64,000 nucleotides of DNA from Runella limosa DSM 17973 (GTDB lineage: Bacteria; Bacteroidota; Bacteroidia; Cytophagales; Spirosomataceae), in assembly GCF_000482465.1 (NCBI RefSeq), contig NZ_KI519421.1:409680-473679 (forward strand), in the 5' to 3' direction. Below are positions 1-9,410 of the stretch, one piece after another; positions within the stretch are counted from its first letter, which is position 1; every line of letters begins with the position of its first letter. The notes beneath the pieces were generated by a model that saw nothing but the letters and a program-made list of their open reading frames with translations, had not been told where the DNA came from and did no database searches. A program made the position numbers and the translations under genes.

Positions 1-1
1 T

Positions 2-1390
2 GGTGACGGAACTACTACTGCGACTGTATTGGCACAAGCGATTTATGCTATCGGTTCTAAAAACGTAGCCGCTGGTGCAAACCCAATGGATTTGAAGCGT
101 GGTATCGACAAAGCTGTTTTGGCCGTAACTGCCAACCTTGCTTCTCAAGCTCAAACAGTAGGCGACGACTTCAGCAAAATCGCTCAAGTAGCTACTATCT
201 CAGCTAACCATGACGAAGAAATCGGTAACATGATTGCTGACGCCATGAAAAAAGTAGGTACTGAAGGTGTAATCACTGTAGAAGAAGCTCGCGGTACTGA
301 AACTGAAGTAAAAACAGTAGAAGGTATGCAGTTTGACCGTGGTTATTTGTCACCATATTTCGTGACAAACGCGGAAAAAATGGAAGCCGAATTGGAGAAA
401 CCTTTCATCTTGATTTCTGAGAAGAAAGTATCTTCAATGAAAGAATTGTTGCCTGTATTGGAAGGTGTTGCTCAAACTGGCCGTCCATTGTTGATCATCG
501 CTGAAGATGTAGATGGCGAAGCGCTTGCAACATTGGTAGTAAACAAAATCCGTGGTGCATTGAAAGTGTGTGCGGTAAAAGCGCCAGGTTTCGGTGACCG
601 TCGTAAAGCCATGTTGGAAGACATCGCAATCTTGACTGGTGGTACTGTTATCGCCGAAGAGCGTGGTTTCAAATTGGAAAACGCTGACCTTTCTTACCTA
701 GGTCACTGCGAAAAAATCATCATCGACAAAGACAACTCAACGATTGTGAACGGTTCGGGTGACCAAGAGCAAATCAAGGCCCGTGTAAACCAAATTAAAT
801 CACAAATCGAAAATACAACTTCTGACTACGATCGCGAAAAATTGCAAGAGCGTTTGGCGAAATTGTCAGGTGGCGTAGCTATCCTTTATATCGGTGCTGC
901 TACGGAAGTTGAAATGAAAGAGAAAAAAGACCGCGTAGATGACGCCCTTCACGCAACTCGCGCTGCGGTTGAAGAAGGTATCGTAACTGGTGGTGGTGTT
1001 GCTCTTATCCGTGCAATCTCTGCGTTGGATGCCGTTCAAGGTGCTAACGACGACGAAATCACAGGTATCAACATCATTCGTCAAGCGTTGGAGTCTCCAC
1101 TTCGTACAATCGTTGCCAACGCAGGTGGCGAAGGTTCAGTGGTAATCAACCGAATCAAAGATGAAAAAGGTGGTTTTGGTTACAACGCCAAAAACGACAC
1201 TTACGAAGATCTTTTCGCAGCAGGTATCATCGACCCTAAGAAAGTAACTCGTTTGGCACTCGAAAACGCGGCGTCTATCGCAGGTTTGTTGTTGACAACT
1301 GAGTGTATGATTGCTGACGAACCAGAAGAAAGCGCTGGCGCAGGTGCAGGTGCTCATGGCCACGGTGGTGGCATGGGTGGCATGATGTAA
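2..1390 (+). CDS. groEL: Chaperonin GroEL (Hsp60), 5'-truncated by window edge
   Basis: ATP-dependent 60-kDa chaperonin that folds cytosolic proteins inside a double-ring cage with GroES. The reading frame is open from base 2. It begins in the conserved GDGTTTAT nucleotide-binding motif, so roughly the first 85 residues lie outside the window. The [15 protein letters not shown] motif carrying the catalytic Asp (D398 in E. coli) is present, and the protein ends in the usual Gly-Met-rich tail ([10 protein letters not shown]). A strong terminator follows, so this is the end of a transcription unit, presumably groES-groEL. Codon use is strongly biased, as expected for an abundant protein. Confidence 0.98.
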   Translation, partial: GDGTTTATVLAQAIYAIGSKNVAAGANPMDLKRGIDKAVLAVTANLASQAQTVGDDFSKIAQVATISANHDEEIGNMIADAMKKVGTEGVITVEEARGTETEVKTVEGMQFDRGYLSPYFVTNAEKMEAELEKPFILISEKKVSSMKELLPVLEGVAQTGRPLLIIAEDVDGEALATLVVNKIRGALKVCAVKAPGFGDRRKAMLEDIAILTGGTVIAEERGFKLENADLSYLGHCEKIIIDKDNSTIVNGSGDQEQIKARVNQIKSQIENTTSDYDREKLQERLAKLSGGVAILYIGAATEVEMKEKKDRVDDALHATRAAVEEGIVTGGGVALIRAISALDAVQGANDDEITGINIIRQALESPLRTIVANAGGEGSVVINRIKDEKGGFGYNAKNDTYEDLFAAGIIDPKKVTRLALENAASIAGLLLTTECMIADEPEESAGAGAGAHGHGGGMGGMM

Positions 1391-1420
1391 TCAGGAGCTT
1401 CCTCATAGTAGCATACAACG

Positions 1421-1448
1421 AAAGCCCTCGGACTTCCGGGGGCTTTTA
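1421..1448 (+). terminator. Rho-independent terminator after groEL
   Basis: A GC-rich stem (AAAGCCC-t-CGG pairing with CCG-g-GGGCTTT) with a short ACTT loop is followed by a T-rich tract, 30 bases after the groEL stop. The remaining stretch to 1702 is AT-rich, holds no ORF and presumably contains the lon promoter; I could not single out a convincing box. Confidence 0.85.
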
Positions 1449-1702
1449 TTTCGACCAATACTTTCGCACAGTTAATTACGCCTGAAAACATTTAAGTAGT
1501 TTGTGTAGAAAATACTCAGTATCCGTACTTGCTTAAGTAGTTAGAATAACAAAATTTTTCACTTTACACCAATACATTTTTATTAGTTTCCGTCTAACAA
1601 ACAATTGATTTCATTTCTCCTGCCCTTAGCATAGCTAAAAAATCGTTAAAATTTTGTTATTTTAAGTTTTTAAATAAGCACTGTCAAAATGACAGCCCAA
1701 TC

Positions 1703-4195
1703 ATGAAAATTGACCCAAACGAACTATATACTCGACTCATGTTGGCGGAATCGGACATTGATAACCTCGAAATACTTCCCCTTGGAGGTCCCGAAGGCGA
1801 CGATGAGCCGATTGAAATGCCCGATGAACTAGCCATTCTTCCCCTTAGGAATACCGTTTTGTTCCCTGGCATGGTCATCCCTGTGACAGTCGGACGCCAA
1901 AAATCCATTCGTTTGGTTAAAAAGGCGTACAAAGGCGACCGAATTATTGGGGTAATTGCCCAAAAAAATCAGGATAAAGCCGAACCCGTTAGTACTGATT
2001 TGTACGACATCGGGACGATGGGCTACATCATCAAAATGATTACCCTTCCCGACGGTAACACTACGATTATTTTACAAGGACGCCAACGTTTTAGAGTTAG
2101 TGATTACGTTCGCGAAGAACCTTATATGATTGCTAAAGTATCTCCCATCGAAGATTACTTTCCCAATCAAAACAAAAAGGAGTCAAAAGCCCTCATTCAG
2201 TCGCTCCGCGACTCAGCTCATAGAATTCTTCGTCTCAATCCAGATATTCCTCAAGAAGCGCGTATCGCTTTGGACAACATAGAAAGTCCAACGTTTTTGA
2301 CCCACTTCTTGTCGTCAAATCTCAATGCCGAAGTAGCCGAAAAACAAGACTTGCTTGAAAAAGCTACCATCTCTGAACAAGCCGTCAAATTGCTTGAGCT
2401 GATGATGCGTGAGATTCAAATGCTCGAACTAAAACGCGACATTCAGTCGAAGGCTAGTTCGGACATTGACCAACAACAGCGCGACTATTTCTTGCGTCAG
2501 CAAATCAAGGTATTGCAAGATGAGCTAGGCATGGAAACGCCCGAACGCGAGCTAGAAGACATCCGCTTTCGCGCCTCAAAGAAAAAATGGCCAGAAAATG
2601 CCAAAAAACACTTTGACAAAGAAGCACAAAAGCTCCAGCGTATCAACCCAATGGCGCCTGATTACCCAGTGACACTCAACTACCTCGAATTGATGGTTGA
2701 TTTGCCATGGGGCGAATATACAAAAGACAATTTTGACTTAAAAAGAGCACAAAAAATCCTTGATGCTGACCACTTTGGACTAGAAAAGGTCAAAGAGCGT
2801 ATCATCGAATACCTTGCCGTTCTTAAACTTAAAAATAGCCTCAAAGCACCTATTTTGTGTTTGTACGGCCCTCCAGGGGTAGGAAAAACGTCGTTAGGAA
2901 AATCAGTCGCCAAAGCCCTCGGACGTAAGTACATCCGTATGGCATTGGGTGGTTTGCACGACGAAGCCGAAATCCGTGGGCACCGTAAAACATACATCGG
3001 AGCAATGCCAGGCAAAATCATCCAAAATATCAAAAAATCGGGTTCTTCCAACCCCGTTTTTATCTTGGACGAAATAGACAAAGTAAGCTCTAATTTCCGT
3101 GGCGACCCTGCTTCTGCTTTGCTTGAAGTACTCGACCCCGAACAAAACAACGCCTTCAGCGACAACTACTTAGAGGTAGAATATGACTTGTCGCGGGTGA
3201 TGTTTGTTGCTACTGCTAACTCCTTGGAAAGCATTCACCCTGCCCTGCGCGACCGCATGGAAATCATTGAGTTGACGGGCTATACGGTGGAAGAAAAATT
3301 GCAGATTGCAAAAAAATACCTTGTTCCAAAACAACGAAAAGACCACGGTTTAGAAAACAAATCGTTTTCGGTTGACGACAAGGCATTGGTGAAAGTAATC
3401 GAAAACTATACCCGTGAATCGGGCGTACGTAACCTCGAACAAAAAATTGGTACGCTCGTTCGTAAGATTGCCAAGTCGATTGCACTTGAAGAAGAATATC
3501 CTAAAACAATCAAGGCCGAGCACATTGAAAAATGGTTAGGTGCCGAAATATTTGACAAAGATTCTTACCAAGGCAATGACACCGCAGGTATCGTGACGGG
3601 CTTGGCGTGGACGTCGGTTGGGGGCGAAATCTTGTTTATCGAATCAAGTTTGAGCCGAGGAAAAGGAGGATTAACCCTTTCTGGACAACTCGGCGATGTT
3701 ATGAAAGAATCGGCCGTTACGGCGCTTTCTTACCTCAAAGCCCATTCGGACGACTTGGCCATCGACTACCGTATTTTCCATAATTACGACCTCCACATCC
3801 ACATTCCTGCGGGAGCCGTGCCCAAAGATGGCCCTTCGGCGGGTATCACAATGCTGACGTCGATAGCCTCGATTTTCACCCAGCGTCGCATCAAGCCACA
3901 CTTGGCCATGACGGGCGAAATCACCCTTCGTGGCAAAGTATTGCCCGTTGGAGGTATCAAAGAAAAAATATTGGCCGCTGGCCGCGCGGGCATCAAAGAC
4001 ATTATTATGTGTTCAAAAAACCGCAAAGATGTCGAAGAGATAAATGCTAGTTACATCAAAAACCTGACGTTCCATTACGTGGACACGGTTCAAGATGTAT
4101 TGGCAATTGCTTTGTTGCCCGAGAAGGTTAAAAATCCAATGCAGTTTATTTTGCCCGAAGAAAAAAAGGAAAGTACATCCTTATCGGTCAATTAA
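1703..4195 (+). CDS. lon: ATP-dependent protease Lon
   Basis: Homo-oligomeric AAA+ serine protease that degrades misfolded and regulatory proteins in the cytosol. The 830 residues show the family order. An N-terminal LON substrate-binding domain starts at about residue 40 (ELAILPLRNTVLFPGMVIP) and a helical linker follows. The AAA+ module has Walker A GPPGVGKT near residue 389 and Walker B VFILDEIDK. The C-terminal peptidase domain has catalytic Ser712 in KDGPSAG and the Lys of GGIKEKILAA at about 753-755. Length is normal for bacterial Lon with a modest N-terminal extension. It stands alone between two terminators. Confidence 0.98.
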   Translation: MKIDPNELYTRLMLAESDIDNLEILPLGGPEGDDEPIEMPDELAILPLRNTVLFPGMVIPVTVGRQKSIRLVKKAYKGDRIIGVIAQKNQDKAEPVSTDLYDIGTMGYIIKMITLPDGNTTIILQGRQRFRVSDYVREEPYMIAKVSPIEDYFPNQNKKESKALIQSLRDSAHRILRLNPDIPQEARIALDNIESPTFLTHFLSSNLNAEVAEKQDLLEKATISEQAVKLLELMMREIQMLELKRDIQSKASSDIDQQQRDYFLRQQIKVLQDELGMETPERELEDIRFRASKKKWPENAKKHFDKEAQKLQRINPMAPDYPVTLNYLELMVDLPWGEYTKDNFDLKRAQKILDADHFGLEKVKERIIEYLAVLKLKNSLKAPILCLYGPPGVGKTSLGKSVAKALGRKYIRMALGGLHDEAEIRGHRKTYIGAMPGKIIQNIKKSGSSNPVFILDEIDKVSSNFRGDPASALLEVLDPEQNNAFSDNYLEVEYDLSRVMFVATANSLESIHPALRDRMEIIELTGYTVEEKLQIAKKYLVPKQRKDHGLENKSFSVDDKALVKVIENYTRESGVRNLEQKIGTLVRKIAKSIALEEEYPKTIKAEHIEKWLGAEIFDKDSYQGNDTAGIVTGLAWTSVGGEILFIESSLSRGKGGLTLSGQLGDVMKESAVTALSYLKAHSDDLAIDYRIFHNYDLHIHIPAGAVPKDGPSAGITMLTSIASIFTQRRIKPHLAMTGEITLRGKVLPVGGIKEKILAAGRAGIKDIIMCSKNRKDVEEINASYIKNLTFHYVDTVQDVLAIALLPEKVKNPMQFILPEEKKESTSLSVN

Positions 4196-4225
4196 AGGAA
4201 TCTAAATGAACGTTTTTTCGTTCCC

Positions 4226-4263
4226 AAAGGTGTTGGTAGGCAACTATCAGCACCTTTTCTTTA
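4226..4263 (+). terminator. Terminator after lon
   Basis: A 10-bp stem (AAAGGTGTTG with CAGCACCTTT, one G-T wobble) and a 12-base loop are followed by TTTCTTT, 30 bases after the lon stop. Confidence 0.75.
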
Positions 4264-4309
4264 CCAATTTTACGTAATTTTACGCCCCCAAAATAAGTTC
4301 ATCCTCCGC

Positions 4310-4651
4310 ATGTCACAAAAAGAAATTAGGTTCACCATTGAACAAGACGCAGAAAGAATCCCAGAAAAAATATATTGGGAGGCAACCGACAACCCCAACG
4401 AAGGGTTAGAAGAAACCAAAGCCATTGCAGTAGGTGTGTGGGATCAATTCCACAAAGGCACGTTATTCATTCCTCTTTGGACCAAAGAAATGGAAGTGTT
4501 TGAAATGAAACGTTTTTGTATTGAAATGCTTGGCTGTGTAGCTGATACGTTGCGCAATGCCACTGGCGATGAAATCATGGCTGCCCAAATCGATGAAGTA
4601 GGCTTGACCCTTACCAAACGGCTCCAAAAGGAAATGCAAGCAGCGAAGTAA
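4310..4651 (+). CDS. gldC: Gliding motility-associated protein GldC
   Basis: A 113-aa soluble protein of the GldC family, found across gliding and T9SS-bearing Bacteroidota. The hallmark stretches SKAI-like ETKAIAVGVWD, LWTKEMEVFEMKRF and VADTLRNATGD are all present, and there is no signal peptide. In Flavobacterium GldC supports gliding but is not strictly essential; its molecular role is unresolved. It overlaps the long form of the next gene (argC) at TAATG, and argC may be co-transcribed. A TAATTTTA box about 35 bases upstream could be its promoter (inference). Confidence 0.93.
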   Translation: MSQKEIRFTIEQDAERIPEKIYWEATDNPNEGLEETKAIAVGVWDQFHKGTLFIPLWTKEMEVFEMKRFCIEMLGCVADTLRNATGDEIMAAQIDEVGLTLTKRLQKEMQAAK

Positions 4652-4683
4652 TGTTCGATGAAGTTCAAACTCACCATCCACCA

Positions 4684-5661
4684 ATGATACAAATAGGAAT
4701 CGTCGGGGCGGCAGGCTATACAGGCGGCGAACTGCTCCGTATTTTAGTCAATCACCCCCACGCAGATATTCGCTGGGCACATTCTAAAAGCCAAGCGGGC
4801 AAGCCCGTTTATGCTACCCATACCGATTTATTGGGTGACACCGAATTAACTTTTTCGGGCGAAGACATTGCCAGTTTGCTCCAACTCGAAGGACTAAATG
4901 TTATTTTTCTTTGTTCTGGACACAACGAATCAAGGAAGTTTTTGGCAGAATATGCAGTTCCAGCAACTGTCAAAATCATTGACCTCAGCACCGACTTCCG
5001 TGATCAATCGGAAGGGTTTGTTTATGGTTTGCCTGAGTTGCAGCGGGAACAAATCAAAACTGCCACCAAAATCGCTAACCCAGGTTGTTTTGCAACAAGT
5101 ATTGAGCTTGCTCTGCTTCCACTGGCAGCGGCGGGGCTGCTTACAAACGACATCCACGTAAGCGCCATCACAGGTTCTACAGGCGCTGGACAGTCATTGA
5201 GCGCTACTACCCATTTTTCTTGGCGCAACAACAACATTTCTATTTACAAAGCCTTTACGCACCAGCACCTCAAAGAAATCAAAATGAGTTTGGCGAGTTT
5301 GCAAGAAGGTTTTGACAAAGATGTCAATTTTATTCCTTACCGTGGCGATTTTACGCGTGGTATCATGGCCAATGTTTACACACATTTTACAGGTACACTA
5401 GAGGAAGCCCTTGGTCTTTATCAATCGTTTTACGCGTCTCATCCATTTACACACGTAACGACCCAAGACATTGATTTGAAGCAAGTAGTAAATACCAATA
5501 AGTGTTTGATTCAATTGCAAAAACACGGAAATAACCTACTGATAACGAGCGAAATAGACAACCTTACCAAAGGAGCATCAGGACAAGCCGTCCAAAACAT
5601 GAACTTGCTTTTTGGCCTTGCCGAAGACGCAGGTTTACGTTTAAAAGCACCTTCGTTTTAG
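4684..5661 (+). CDS. argC: N-acetyl-gamma-glutamyl-phosphate reductase
   Basis: NADPH-dependent reduction of N-acetyl-glutamyl phosphate to the semialdehyde, third step of arginine synthesis, cytosolic. The N-terminal Rossmann motif GIVGAAGYTGGELLR and the catalytic cysteine in NPGCFAT are clear. I chose the ATG at 4684 because it places MIQIGIVGAAGYTGG at the N-terminus as in the family. An in-frame ATG at 4651, overlapping the gldC stop, would add 11 residues. No other arg genes are in the window, so the gene is separated from the rest of its pathway here. Confidence 0.96.
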   Translation: MIQIGIVGAAGYTGGELLRILVNHPHADIRWAHSKSQAGKPVYATHTDLLGDTELTFSGEDIASLLQLEGLNVIFLCSGHNESRKFLAEYAVPATVKIIDLSTDFRDQSEGFVYGLPELQREQIKTATKIANPGCFATSIELALLPLAAAGLLTNDIHVSAITGSTGAGQSLSATTHFSWRNNNISIYKAFTHQHLKEIKMSLASLQEGFDKDVNFIPYRGDFTRGIMANVYTHFTGTLEEALGLYQSFYASHPFTHVTTQDIDLKQVVNTNKCLIQLQKHGNNLLITSEIDNLTKGASGQAVQNMNLLFGLAEDAGLRLKAPSF

Positions 5662-5681
5662 CCTGTTTCCACGCCCTCACC

Positions 5682-5727
5682 AGAAGCCAATGGTCGTATT
5701 TTCAGAACGGCTATTGGCTTCTTTGTA
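5682..5727 (+). terminator. Terminator after argC
   Basis: A 10-bp perfect stem, AGAAGCCAAT with ATTGGCTTCT, has a 21-base loop and is followed by TTGT, just downstream of argC. Confidence 0.65.
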
Positions 5728-5771
5728 TTCGTTAATGTATGTTAAGAATGACAGTCCCAAGCGTTTTTAGC

Positions 5772-5779
5772 TAATTTTG
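5772..5779 (+). promoter_or_regulatory. Bacteroidota -7 box (TAATTTTG) for the OstA-like gene
   Basis: TAATTTTG matches the Bacteroidota -7 consensus TAnnTTTG and lies 33 bases before the ATG at 5812. No clear TTTG -33 element is seen at 19-20 bases upstream. Confidence 0.4.
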
Positions 5780-5811
5780 TAGCAGAAATTAATCATGTTA
5801 TTTCGCGCTCA

Positions 5812-7593
5812 ATGATTTTTTTACGATTTAGCCATACCCATTGCAACCCTCAAGGGCTTTTGTGCGTATTACGAGTAAAATACCTCGTAGTTCTCATGGG
5901 TTTACTTTTTACCTTACAAACCAACGCCCAGCGCCCAACTCCAACAGTTGCAGGTGAAGAAAAGGTATTTTTATTAGGTGCCGATAGCATTACCATTAGC
6001 AAACTTCCCGATGGAAGTGAAATCCGTCGGGTAACGGGCAAAGTAACTTTTCAGCACAAAGGGGCTATCATGCACTGTAATTTGGCCATTCACAATGTGT
6101 TATCAAATGCCCTTGAAGCTTACGGCAATGTAAAAATTGTACAAGGCGACACCGTAACTGTCACGGGAGATACCTTGTTTTACTATGGTAATAGCCGTTT
6201 GGCCAAAGTTTCGGGGAAAACAGTAACGCTTAAAGATCAAAAACGTACCCTTACGTCCAATCGAATTGAATATGACATGGCAAGTGGCATTGCGTTTTAT
6301 CCTAATCGTGGAAAAACAGTAGATGCCGAAAATACGTTAACGAGTAAGCAGGGGTATTACGACACCAGAACAAAAATCTCGACCTATTACCGAGACGTGA
6401 AGCTGGTCAACAAAAAATATACCCTTACCACCGATACGCTTGTTTACAACTCACTAACAAAAATTGCTGACTTTAGAAGTTTGACAAAAGTTGTGAGCAA
6501 AGACGGAACAGTTGTTGCCAAAAATGGTTCTTACAATACAGAGACAGGCGCGTCGATTTTCCGAACAAGAACAACCATCAACAATCCTGACTACACCCTC
6601 ACTGGTGACTCATTGACGTTTGATAACCTTAACAAACGGGGTTTTGCCAAAGGCAAAGTAGAGTTAGTGGCCAAAAACGACGAAACCATTTTGAACGGTG
6701 ACTTTGGGCAATACGATGGAAAACTTGGCAAGTCGAAGGTATGGGGGCACGCCCTCACGCGTACCGTTATCTCCAAAGATACTTTGTTTATGACCGCCGA
6801 CACGCTGTATTCGATTGAAATTAAGTCTGACTCGCTTACACAAAAATCAAAGCGGCAGAACCTACGACAAAAAAACGTTGAAAGCGATTCGACAAACGAA
6901 CAAAAGCCACGGCAATTGATTGGTTACAAAAATGTTTTGTTGTACAAAAAAGATTTACAAAGCAAGTGTGACTCTTTGATTTACAACTCATTAGACTCAA
7001 ATATCACATTTTTAAAGAAACCAATTATTTGGTCTAAACAATACCAAATGGAGGCTGACTCCATCATTGCACAGCTGGTTGACCAAAAGCTGAGAACGAT
7101 GTATTTGAAGGCAAAATCGTTTGTCATTGCGCGGGATACTTTGCTAAATTATAACCAGGTCAAAGGAAGACGAATTACCGCTTCTTTTGATGACAGTACC
7201 CGTTTACAAAAAGTGTTTGTAGAGGGCAACGGTGAAAGTGTCTATTTTGTCGCCGATGATGCCATGAAACCCATGGGCATGAACCGCGTAGAGTGCGCCA
7301 AAATGACCCTCAATTTCAGACAAAATCAAGTAAAGCGAATACAATTTGTTGGGCAGCCTGAAGGGCGATTTATTCCACCACAAAACATAAAAGGCGACGA
7401 AAAACAACTCGAAGGCTTTAGCTGGCGCGACAAAGAAAAACCAACAAAAGAAGAAATTTTTTCTAGGGCTAACTTTAAACCTAACCCGCCCACGGTTGTC
7501 AAAGCAATAGAAAAAGCCCCCGAAAAACCCAAGACAACGGTAAACAAAGGAGGGGTCAAACCGAAAGTCAAAACAAAGTCAAAAAAACTTTAG
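5812..7593 (+). CDS. OstA/LptA-like exported protein, probable LPS-transport component
   Basis: A 593-aa exported protein. A hydrophobic segment (YLVVLMGLLFTL) ending near residue 40 at NAQ-R looks like a signal peptide with a long N-region, so a later start is possible. The body holds repeated beta-strand units typical of OstA/LptA jellyroll domains: VTFQHKGAIMHCNLAIHN, GNVKIVQGDTVTVTGDTLFYYG, YTLTTDTLVYNSLTKIADF and YTLTGDSLTFDN. The C-terminus is a Lys/Pro-rich tail. Proteins of this type carry LPS across the periplasm with LptC and LptD. An lptC homologue lies at 21.2 kb but is not adjacent. It is much longer than E. coli LptA (about 185 aa), as is usual in Cytophagales. Confidence 0.85.
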   Translation: MIFLRFSHTHCNPQGLLCVLRVKYLVVLMGLLFTLQTNAQRPTPTVAGEEKVFLLGADSITISKLPDGSEIRRVTGKVTFQHKGAIMHCNLAIHNVLSNALEAYGNVKIVQGDTVTVTGDTLFYYGNSRLAKVSGKTVTLKDQKRTLTSNRIEYDMASGIAFYPNRGKTVDAENTLTSKQGYYDTRTKISTYYRDVKLVNKKYTLTTDTLVYNSLTKIADFRSLTKVVSKDGTVVAKNGSYNTETGASIFRTRTTINNPDYTLTGDSLTFDNLNKRGFAKGKVELVAKNDETILNGDFGQYDGKLGKSKVWGHALTRTVISKDTLFMTADTLYSIEIKSDSLTQKSKRQNLRQKNVESDSTNEQKPRQLIGYKNVLLYKKDLQSKCDSLIYNSLDSNITFLKKPIIWSKQYQMEADSIIAQLVDQKLRTMYLKAKSFVIARDTLLNYNQVKGRRITASFDDSTRLQKVFVEGNGESVYFVADDAMKPMGMNRVECAKMTLNFRQNQVKRIQFVGQPEGRFIPPQNIKGDEKQLEGFSWRDKEKPTKEEIFSRANFKPNPPTVVKAIEKAPEKPKTTVNKGGVKPKVKTKSKKL

Positions 7594-7678
7594 AAAAGAG
7601 TGAAACTTTTTTACGTTTTTTCGTCGTATATATTGTACAACCGCAAAATAATTTTTAACAACATTTTAAGTTCCATTT

Positions 7679-7710
7679 TTTGATTTTCAATTAATTTCAA
7701 TATATTTTTG
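7679..7710 (+). promoter_or_regulatory. Bacteroidota-type promoter for the 207-aa T9SS protein
   Basis: TTTG (7679-7682), a 20-base spacer and TATTTTTG (7703-7710) match the -33/-7 consensus of Bacteroidota. The predicted start would leave about a 40-base leader before the ATG at 7758. Confidence 0.55.
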
Positions 7711-7757
7711 TCCAACCATTAGAGCCGACACTATGCTCATTTCGTCCAAGATCAGCT

Positions 7758-8381
7758 ATGAAGAAAACTATACTTACATATACATTGCTCACTTGCTTCA
7801 GTTTACTGACGCTTAGTAATGTATTCGCCCAAACCGATGCCAATCGAAACAAAAGCCGATTGAATATTGGTAAAAAGCCCGCAGAAAGTACTGCGGCAAC
7901 TTTAACGAAGATTCCAAGTTCGCTCGATAGAAGTATCAAGTTACGCCCAAGTGCGGCCATAAACGCGTATTATCGTTCGGTAATGCTTAATACACCCGCA
8001 GCAGCTGGCAGCGCAACTGTTAATAAAAACCGTACAACCAAGGAGTCTGCAAGCTTTATCGCAACCGATTCGCGTCCTTCACTTGATGAAACGAAGTCAG
8101 AAGATTTGCTTTTTTTGAGTGATAAAATTCGTGTTTTGAATGCGTATCCTAATCCTGCCAACGATTATACTGAAATTGATTATCAAATTTCGGGCTTGAC
8201 AGGTACCGCTAAAATTACGCTTTTCAACGTAATCGGTAACAGCGTAGCAGAATACGAGTTAGACAAAAACGACCGTCAGCTTCGTATCTCAACGCGTGAA
8301 ATGCCAACGGGCGTTTATTTCTACCGCTTACTTCTCGAAGGAAAAGCAACTGCAACAAAAAAATTATTGATTCGCCATTAG
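7758..8381 (+). CDS. Secreted protein with type IX secretion C-terminal sorting domain
   Basis: A 207-aa protein with a Sec signal peptide (residues 1-25, ending NVFAQ) and a C-terminal Por-secretion tail of about 80 residues. The tail starts VLNAYPNPANDYTEIDY, continues with KITLFNVIGN and MPTGVYFYRLLLEG, and ends KKLLIRH, the classic type A T9SS signal. Between them are only about 100 Ser/Thr/Ala/Lys-rich residues with no recognisable domain. The cargo may be a small surface or secreted protein of unknown role. It has its own promoter and terminator and so forms a single-gene unit. Confidence 0.9.
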   Translation: MKKTILTYTLLTCFSLLTLSNVFAQTDANRNKSRLNIGKKPAESTAATLTKIPSSLDRSIKLRPSAAINAYYRSVMLNTPAAAGSATVNKNRTTKESASFIATDSRPSLDETKSEDLLFLSDKIRVLNAYPNPANDYTEIDYQISGLTGTAKITLFNVIGNSVAEYELDKNDRQLRISTREMPTGVYFYRLLLEGKATATKKLLIRH

Positions 8382-8411
8382 TATCGAATTCTATACAAAA
8401 GCATACTTTTA

Positions 8412-8449
8412 TAGCTTTATATTTCGTTGGGAGATATAAAGCTATTTTT
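8412..8449 (+). terminator. Terminator between T9SS protein and bamD
   Basis: An 11-bp perfect stem, TAGCTTTATAT with ATATAAAGCTA, has an 11-base loop and is followed by TTTTTG. The tail overlaps the TATTTTTG promoter boxes of bamD. Confidence 0.8.
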
Positions 8450-8458
8450 GTATTTTTG
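8427..8458 (+). promoter_or_regulatory. Tandem TATTTTTG boxes ahead of bamD
   Basis: Two identical TATTTTTG boxes (8443-8450 and 8451-8458) match the -7 consensus. A TTG at 8427-8429 lies 21 bases before the second box. If the second box is used, the transcript would start at or within a few bases of the bamD start codon, that is, almost without a leader. Confidence 0.4.
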
Positions 8459-8466
8459 TGCCTGCT

Positions 8467-9387
8467 ATGCGTAAGACCCTATTCGGATATACACTGCTCT
8501 TCTTAACTACCCTCGTTTTGGGTTCGTGCAGTAAGTTTTCAAAACTTCAAAAAGAAGGAACCCTCGAACAAAAATACGAGGCCGCTCTCCAATATTATAA
8601 AAAGGCGGATTATTATCATGCTGGTCTTCTTTTTGAAGAGATCACTCCCCTGCTTAATGGGAAAGATGCCAGACAAGCTGAACTTGCTCAGTTTTACAAT
8701 GCGTATTGTAATTTTAAGCAAGCCAATTATAATATGTCTCAGTTTTTGTTCAAAAACTTTTATGAGACATTCCAACGAAGCGAATACGCCCAAGAGTCAT
8801 TGTACATGCACGCTTACTCGCTTTACAAAGACTCTCCTAACTTCAACTTAGACCAGACGAGTACTTTGACGGCAATTGCGGCCCTTCAGGATTTTATCAA
8901 TACTTACCCTGAAAGTGCTTTTCGTGAAGAATGTACGGGGCTTATCTTAGAGCTTCGGGATAAGTTGGAGAAAAAAGCCTACGAAAAAGCAAAGCTTTAC
9001 TACCAAACAAGTGAAGCCAATATCGCTAACTTCCGTTCGGCAGTTGTGACAATCAACAATTACCAAAAAGAATTTCCAGATTCTAAATACAACGAAGAAC
9101 TTTCTTACCTACGGGTTGATGCGCAGTACAAACTTGCCAAATTGAGTTTTGCTGAAAAACAAAAGGAACGCTACCAAGATGTAAACAAATACTACCTTGC
9201 TTTCCTTGATAAGTATCCCAAAAGTAAGTTTGTACGTCAGGCAGAACGCTTCTACGAAAGTACCCAAAAGGAATTGGCGGCAGTCTTAGATGCAGAAAAA
9301 GCGGCAAAAGAGGCTGCTAAAAATGCAGCCCCATCCAACACTGGAAAGCTTTCAACTCCGTCGTCAACGACACCTCAAAACAAGTAA
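8467..9387 (+). CDS. bamD: Outer membrane protein assembly lipoprotein BamD
   Basis: Periplasm-facing outer-membrane lipoprotein of the BAM beta-barrel assembly machine. The signal peptide ends in the lipobox VLGSC (Cys about residue 20). The body consists of TPR-like helical repeats (LEQKYEAALQYYKKADYYHAG, YNMSQFLFKNF, ALQDFINTYPES, YYLAFLDKYPKSKF). It closes with an Ala/Lys- and Ser/Thr-rich tail. I prefer the ATG at 8467; a GTG at 8458 is in frame. It heads the conserved Bacteroidota cluster bamD-rpoZ-coaBC-DUF4835-recN. Confidence 0.95.
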   Translation: MRKTLFGYTLLFLTTLVLGSCSKFSKLQKEGTLEQKYEAALQYYKKADYYHAGLLFEEITPLLNGKDARQAELAQFYNAYCNFKQANYNMSQFLFKNFYETFQRSEYAQESLYMHAYSLYKDSPNFNLDQTSTLTAIAALQDFINTYPESAFREECTGLILELRDKLEKKAYEKAKLYYQTSEANIANFRSAVVTINNYQKEFPDSKYNEELSYLRVDAQYKLAKLSFAEKQKERYQDVNKYYLAFLDKYPKSKFVRQAERFYESTQKELAAVLDAEKAAKEAAKNAAPSNTGKLSTPSSTTPQNK

Positions 9388-9410
9388 TTCATCTGTAACA
9401 ATTAATATAT

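Noticed and set aside
2680-3165. 161-aa minus-strand ORF within lon
   Set aside because: Lies wholly opposite the strongly conserved AAA+ domain of Lon; shadow frame.
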